In this document: positions 41,295 to 42,762 of the stretch, in pieces
Position numbering within the stretch: the stretch's first letter is position 1
How the letters are laid out: each line of letters begins with the position of its first letter
Source: an uncultured Veillonella sp.
Lineage (GTDB): Bacteria > Bacillota > Negativicutes > Veillonellales > Veillonellaceae
Assembly: GCF_937981445.1 (NCBI RefSeq)
Contig: NZ_CALJON010000036.1
Span: 1-42,762 of the forward strand
Length of the DNA: 42,762 nucleotides
Reading direction: 5' to 3'
Position numbers and translations under genes: made by a program
Notes under the pieces: model-generated
What the model saw: the letters and a program-made list of their open reading frames with translations, nothing else
What the model was told of the DNA's origin: nothing
Databases searched by the model: none

Positions 41295-41870
41295 TTAGCG
41301 TGGACGACGTTTAGGATTATATAAATTCATTCCTCGATCAATCCCCACTTCTAAGGTTCCTACAATAGCGTTAGCCATAGACTTAATACCTGATTCCACT
41401 TTATCTTGCTGATCTTCAGGAAATGGTGTAAGCACATGGTCAATAACAGTCCATTGTGGTAAAGGTCGTCCTATACCAAAACGAAAATGAGGAAACTCAT
41501 TTGTTCCCATATGAGCTATTAAGGATTTTATACCATTATGCCCACCAGCACTACCATTCGGACGAATACGAATCTTCCCTACTGGCAAATCCATATCATC
41601 ATATACGCAATACACATCGTCTGGCGCTACTTTGTAATAACGCATTAAAGGACCTACAGATTCACCACTATTGTTCATAAATGTCTGCGGCTTTACAAGC
41701 AAGACTTTTTCACCAGCAACTTGAATCGTTGTAATTAGGGCTTTAAAATCTTCTTTCCATGGTGTATGTGTATGTGCCTCAGCAATGGCATCTATGACCA
41801 TAAAGCCAATATTGTGTTTTGTTACTTCATATTCTTTCCCTGGATTACCAAGGCCTACAACAATTTTCAC
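41295..41870 (-). CDS. pth: Peptidyl-tRNA hydrolase
   Basis: Pth frees tRNA from peptidyl-tRNA dropped by ribosomes. The 191-residue protein has GLGNPGKEY at the N-terminus (Asn9-Pro10 region), the catalytic His19 in TKHNIGF, KPQTFMNNSG, and DDMDLPVGKIR, followed by GSAGGHNGIKS. The start is a GTG at 41870 with AGG about 5 bases upstream. It follows prs by 18 bases. No terminator is seen after it, so prs-pth transcripts may run on into the next unit. Confidence 0.96.
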   Translation of the reverse strand: MKIVVGLGNPGKEYEVTKHNIGFMVIDAIAEAHTHTPWKEDFKALITTIQVAGEKVLLVKPQTFMNNSGESVGPLMRYYKVAPDDVYCVYDDMDLPVGKIRIRPNGSAGGHNGIKSLIAHMGTNEFPHFRFGIGRPLPQWTVIDHVLTPFPEDQQDKVESGIKSMANAIVGTLEVGIDRGMNLYNPKRRPR

Positions 41871-41888
41871 AGATTCCTACCTAATAAT

Positions 41889-42762
41889 TTATTTGTCAAA
41901 TAAATTACTTACCGATACTTCATGAAAAATACGCATAATGGCTTCGCCCAATAATGGAGCTACGGATAAAGACGTAATATTAGGCAATTTATGCTCTTCT
42001 GGTAAGCTAATTGTATTTGTAATAATTAATTCTTTAATATTAGAATTAGCAATGCGTTCACAAGCAGGGTCAGTTAATACTGCATGAGTTACGCAAGCCA
42101 TAACAGATTTAGCACCAAATTCTTTTAATGCTTTAGCCCCTTCCACTAAAGAACCAGCTGTATCAACAATGTCATCGATAATAATGCAGTTTTTACCTTC
42201 TACATTACCGATCAAATTCATTACTTTAGCCACACCTGGTTGAGGGCGTTTCTTTTCAATAATAGCAATAGGTGCACCAATGCGGTCTGCTAAATCGCGT
42301 GCACGAGTTACACCACCAAGGTCTGGTGATACAACGATCAAATCTTCCATTTTCTTTTCATTAATGTATTTAGCGATAATAGAGGCACCAAATAAATGGT
42401 CCACTGGCACATTAAAGAAACCTTGAATTTGACCTGCATGCAAGTCTACAGTTACTAAGCGAGTAATACCTGCAGTTTGCATTAAATCAGCCACTAATTT
42501 AGCTGTAATAGGCTCACGACCACGAGTTTTGCGGTCTTGACGCGCATAGCCATAGTAAGGTACTACAGCTGTAATATGACGTGCAGAAGCACGTTTTAGT
42601 GCATCAGCCATAACCAACAATTCAACTAAATTGTCGTTAACGGGATAGCTAGTAGGTTGTACGATAAATACATCCTTCCCACGCACACTTTCATCAATCA
42701 TAATCTGTACTTCGCCATTGTTAAAGCGTCCTACAAATGCTTCGCCTAAAGGTAAGCCTAAG
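41889..42762 (-). CDS. prs: Ribose-phosphate pyrophosphokinase (5' end outside the window)
   Basis: PRPP synthetase makes phosphoribosyl pyrophosphate from ribose 5-phosphate and ATP for nucleotide, His and Trp synthesis. The frame is open to the right edge (it continues upstream with GLPLGEAFVGRFNNGEVQI), so about 30 N-terminal residues are missing. Visible motifs are VPYYGYARQDRK, the catalytic DLHAGQIQGFF, SPDLGGVTRARDLADR and the PRPP loop DDIVDTAGSL. The partial protein ends SNLFDK. It is co-directional with pth and close to it. Confidence 0.96.
   Translation of the reverse strand, partial: LGLPLGEAFVGRFNNGEVQIMIDESVRGKDVFIVQPTSYPVNDNLVELLVMADALKRASARHITAVVPYYGYARQDRKTRGREPITAKLVADLMQTAGITRLVTVDLHAGQIQGFFNVPVDHLFGASIIAKYINEKKMEDLIVVSPDLGGVTRARDLADRIGAPIAIIEKKRPQPGVAKVMNLIGNVEGKNCIIIDDIVDTAGSLVEGAKALKEFGAKSVMACVTHAVLTDPACERIANSNIKELIITNTISLPEEHKLPNITSLSVAPLLGEAIMRIFHEVSVSNLFDK

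Noticed and set aside
1..42762. tRNA, rRNA, insertion sequences, integrases or attachment sites
   Set aside because: No cloverleaf, rRNA-like block, transposase frame or terminal inverted repeat with target duplication was found on reading through.

Overview
The window is an A+T-rich chromosomal segment of a Firmicutes-type bacterium. It is most likely a member of the Negativicutes, and Veillonella is my best guess from overall protein character. That assignment is recognition, not a database result. Supporting signs are the SCIFF peptide and its radical SAM maturase, the Bacillus-like block holB-ricT-trmN-rsmI-metG-tatD-yabE-rnmV-rsmA, and strong GGAGG ribosome binding sites. Nearly everything is on the minus strand. 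Only a DEAD-box helicase and prfC are on the plus strand. I see no tRNA, rRNA, CRISPR array, prophage or insertion sequence.

Layout, left to right (minus-strand operons read right to left). (1) 1-6916: the SCIFF precursor scfA and its maturase, followed by the [NiFe]-hydrogenase maturation genes hypF-hypC-hypD-hypE. (2) 7071-8929: an orphan zinc/manganese-type binding lipoprotein and an ECF transporter S component, with an 11-bp tandem array and a symmetric leader between and before them. (3) 9092-10493: two unrecognised membrane proteins in one operon. (4) 10612-16414: metal handling, with a divergent P1B-type ATPase and its small partner, a FeoB-associated cysteine-rich protein, and feoA-feoB behind a Fur-like operator. 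(5) 17001-22706: DEAD-box helicase, topoisomerase III and a frameshifted peptide release factor 3. (6) 22818-26382: polysaccharide deacetylase, rsmA, rnmV and a YabE-like G5/3D protein. (7) 26877-32098: a polyphosphate operon with a canonical Ppx/GppA protein, a degenerate Ppx/GppA paralogue and polyphosphate kinase. (8) 32475-39010: tatD, metG, rsmI, a tRNA methyltransferase, ricT and holB. (9) 39579-42762: dTMP kinase, a Nudix hydrolase, a 65-residue orphan protein behind a perfect consensus promoter, pth and the 3' part of prs.

Most genes are housekeeping. The unusual content lies in short genes and non-coding structure. The SCIFF precursor overlaps a longer false frame. Tandem arrays of 11, 15, 22, 24 and 27 bp occur. 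A duplicated element sits inside the tatD terminator. A symmetric leader precedes the ECF gene. A structured leader precedes the 65-residue protein. The Ppx/GppA paralogue has lost key residues of both its phosphatase and HD domains. I did not find a convincing new defence or mobile system.
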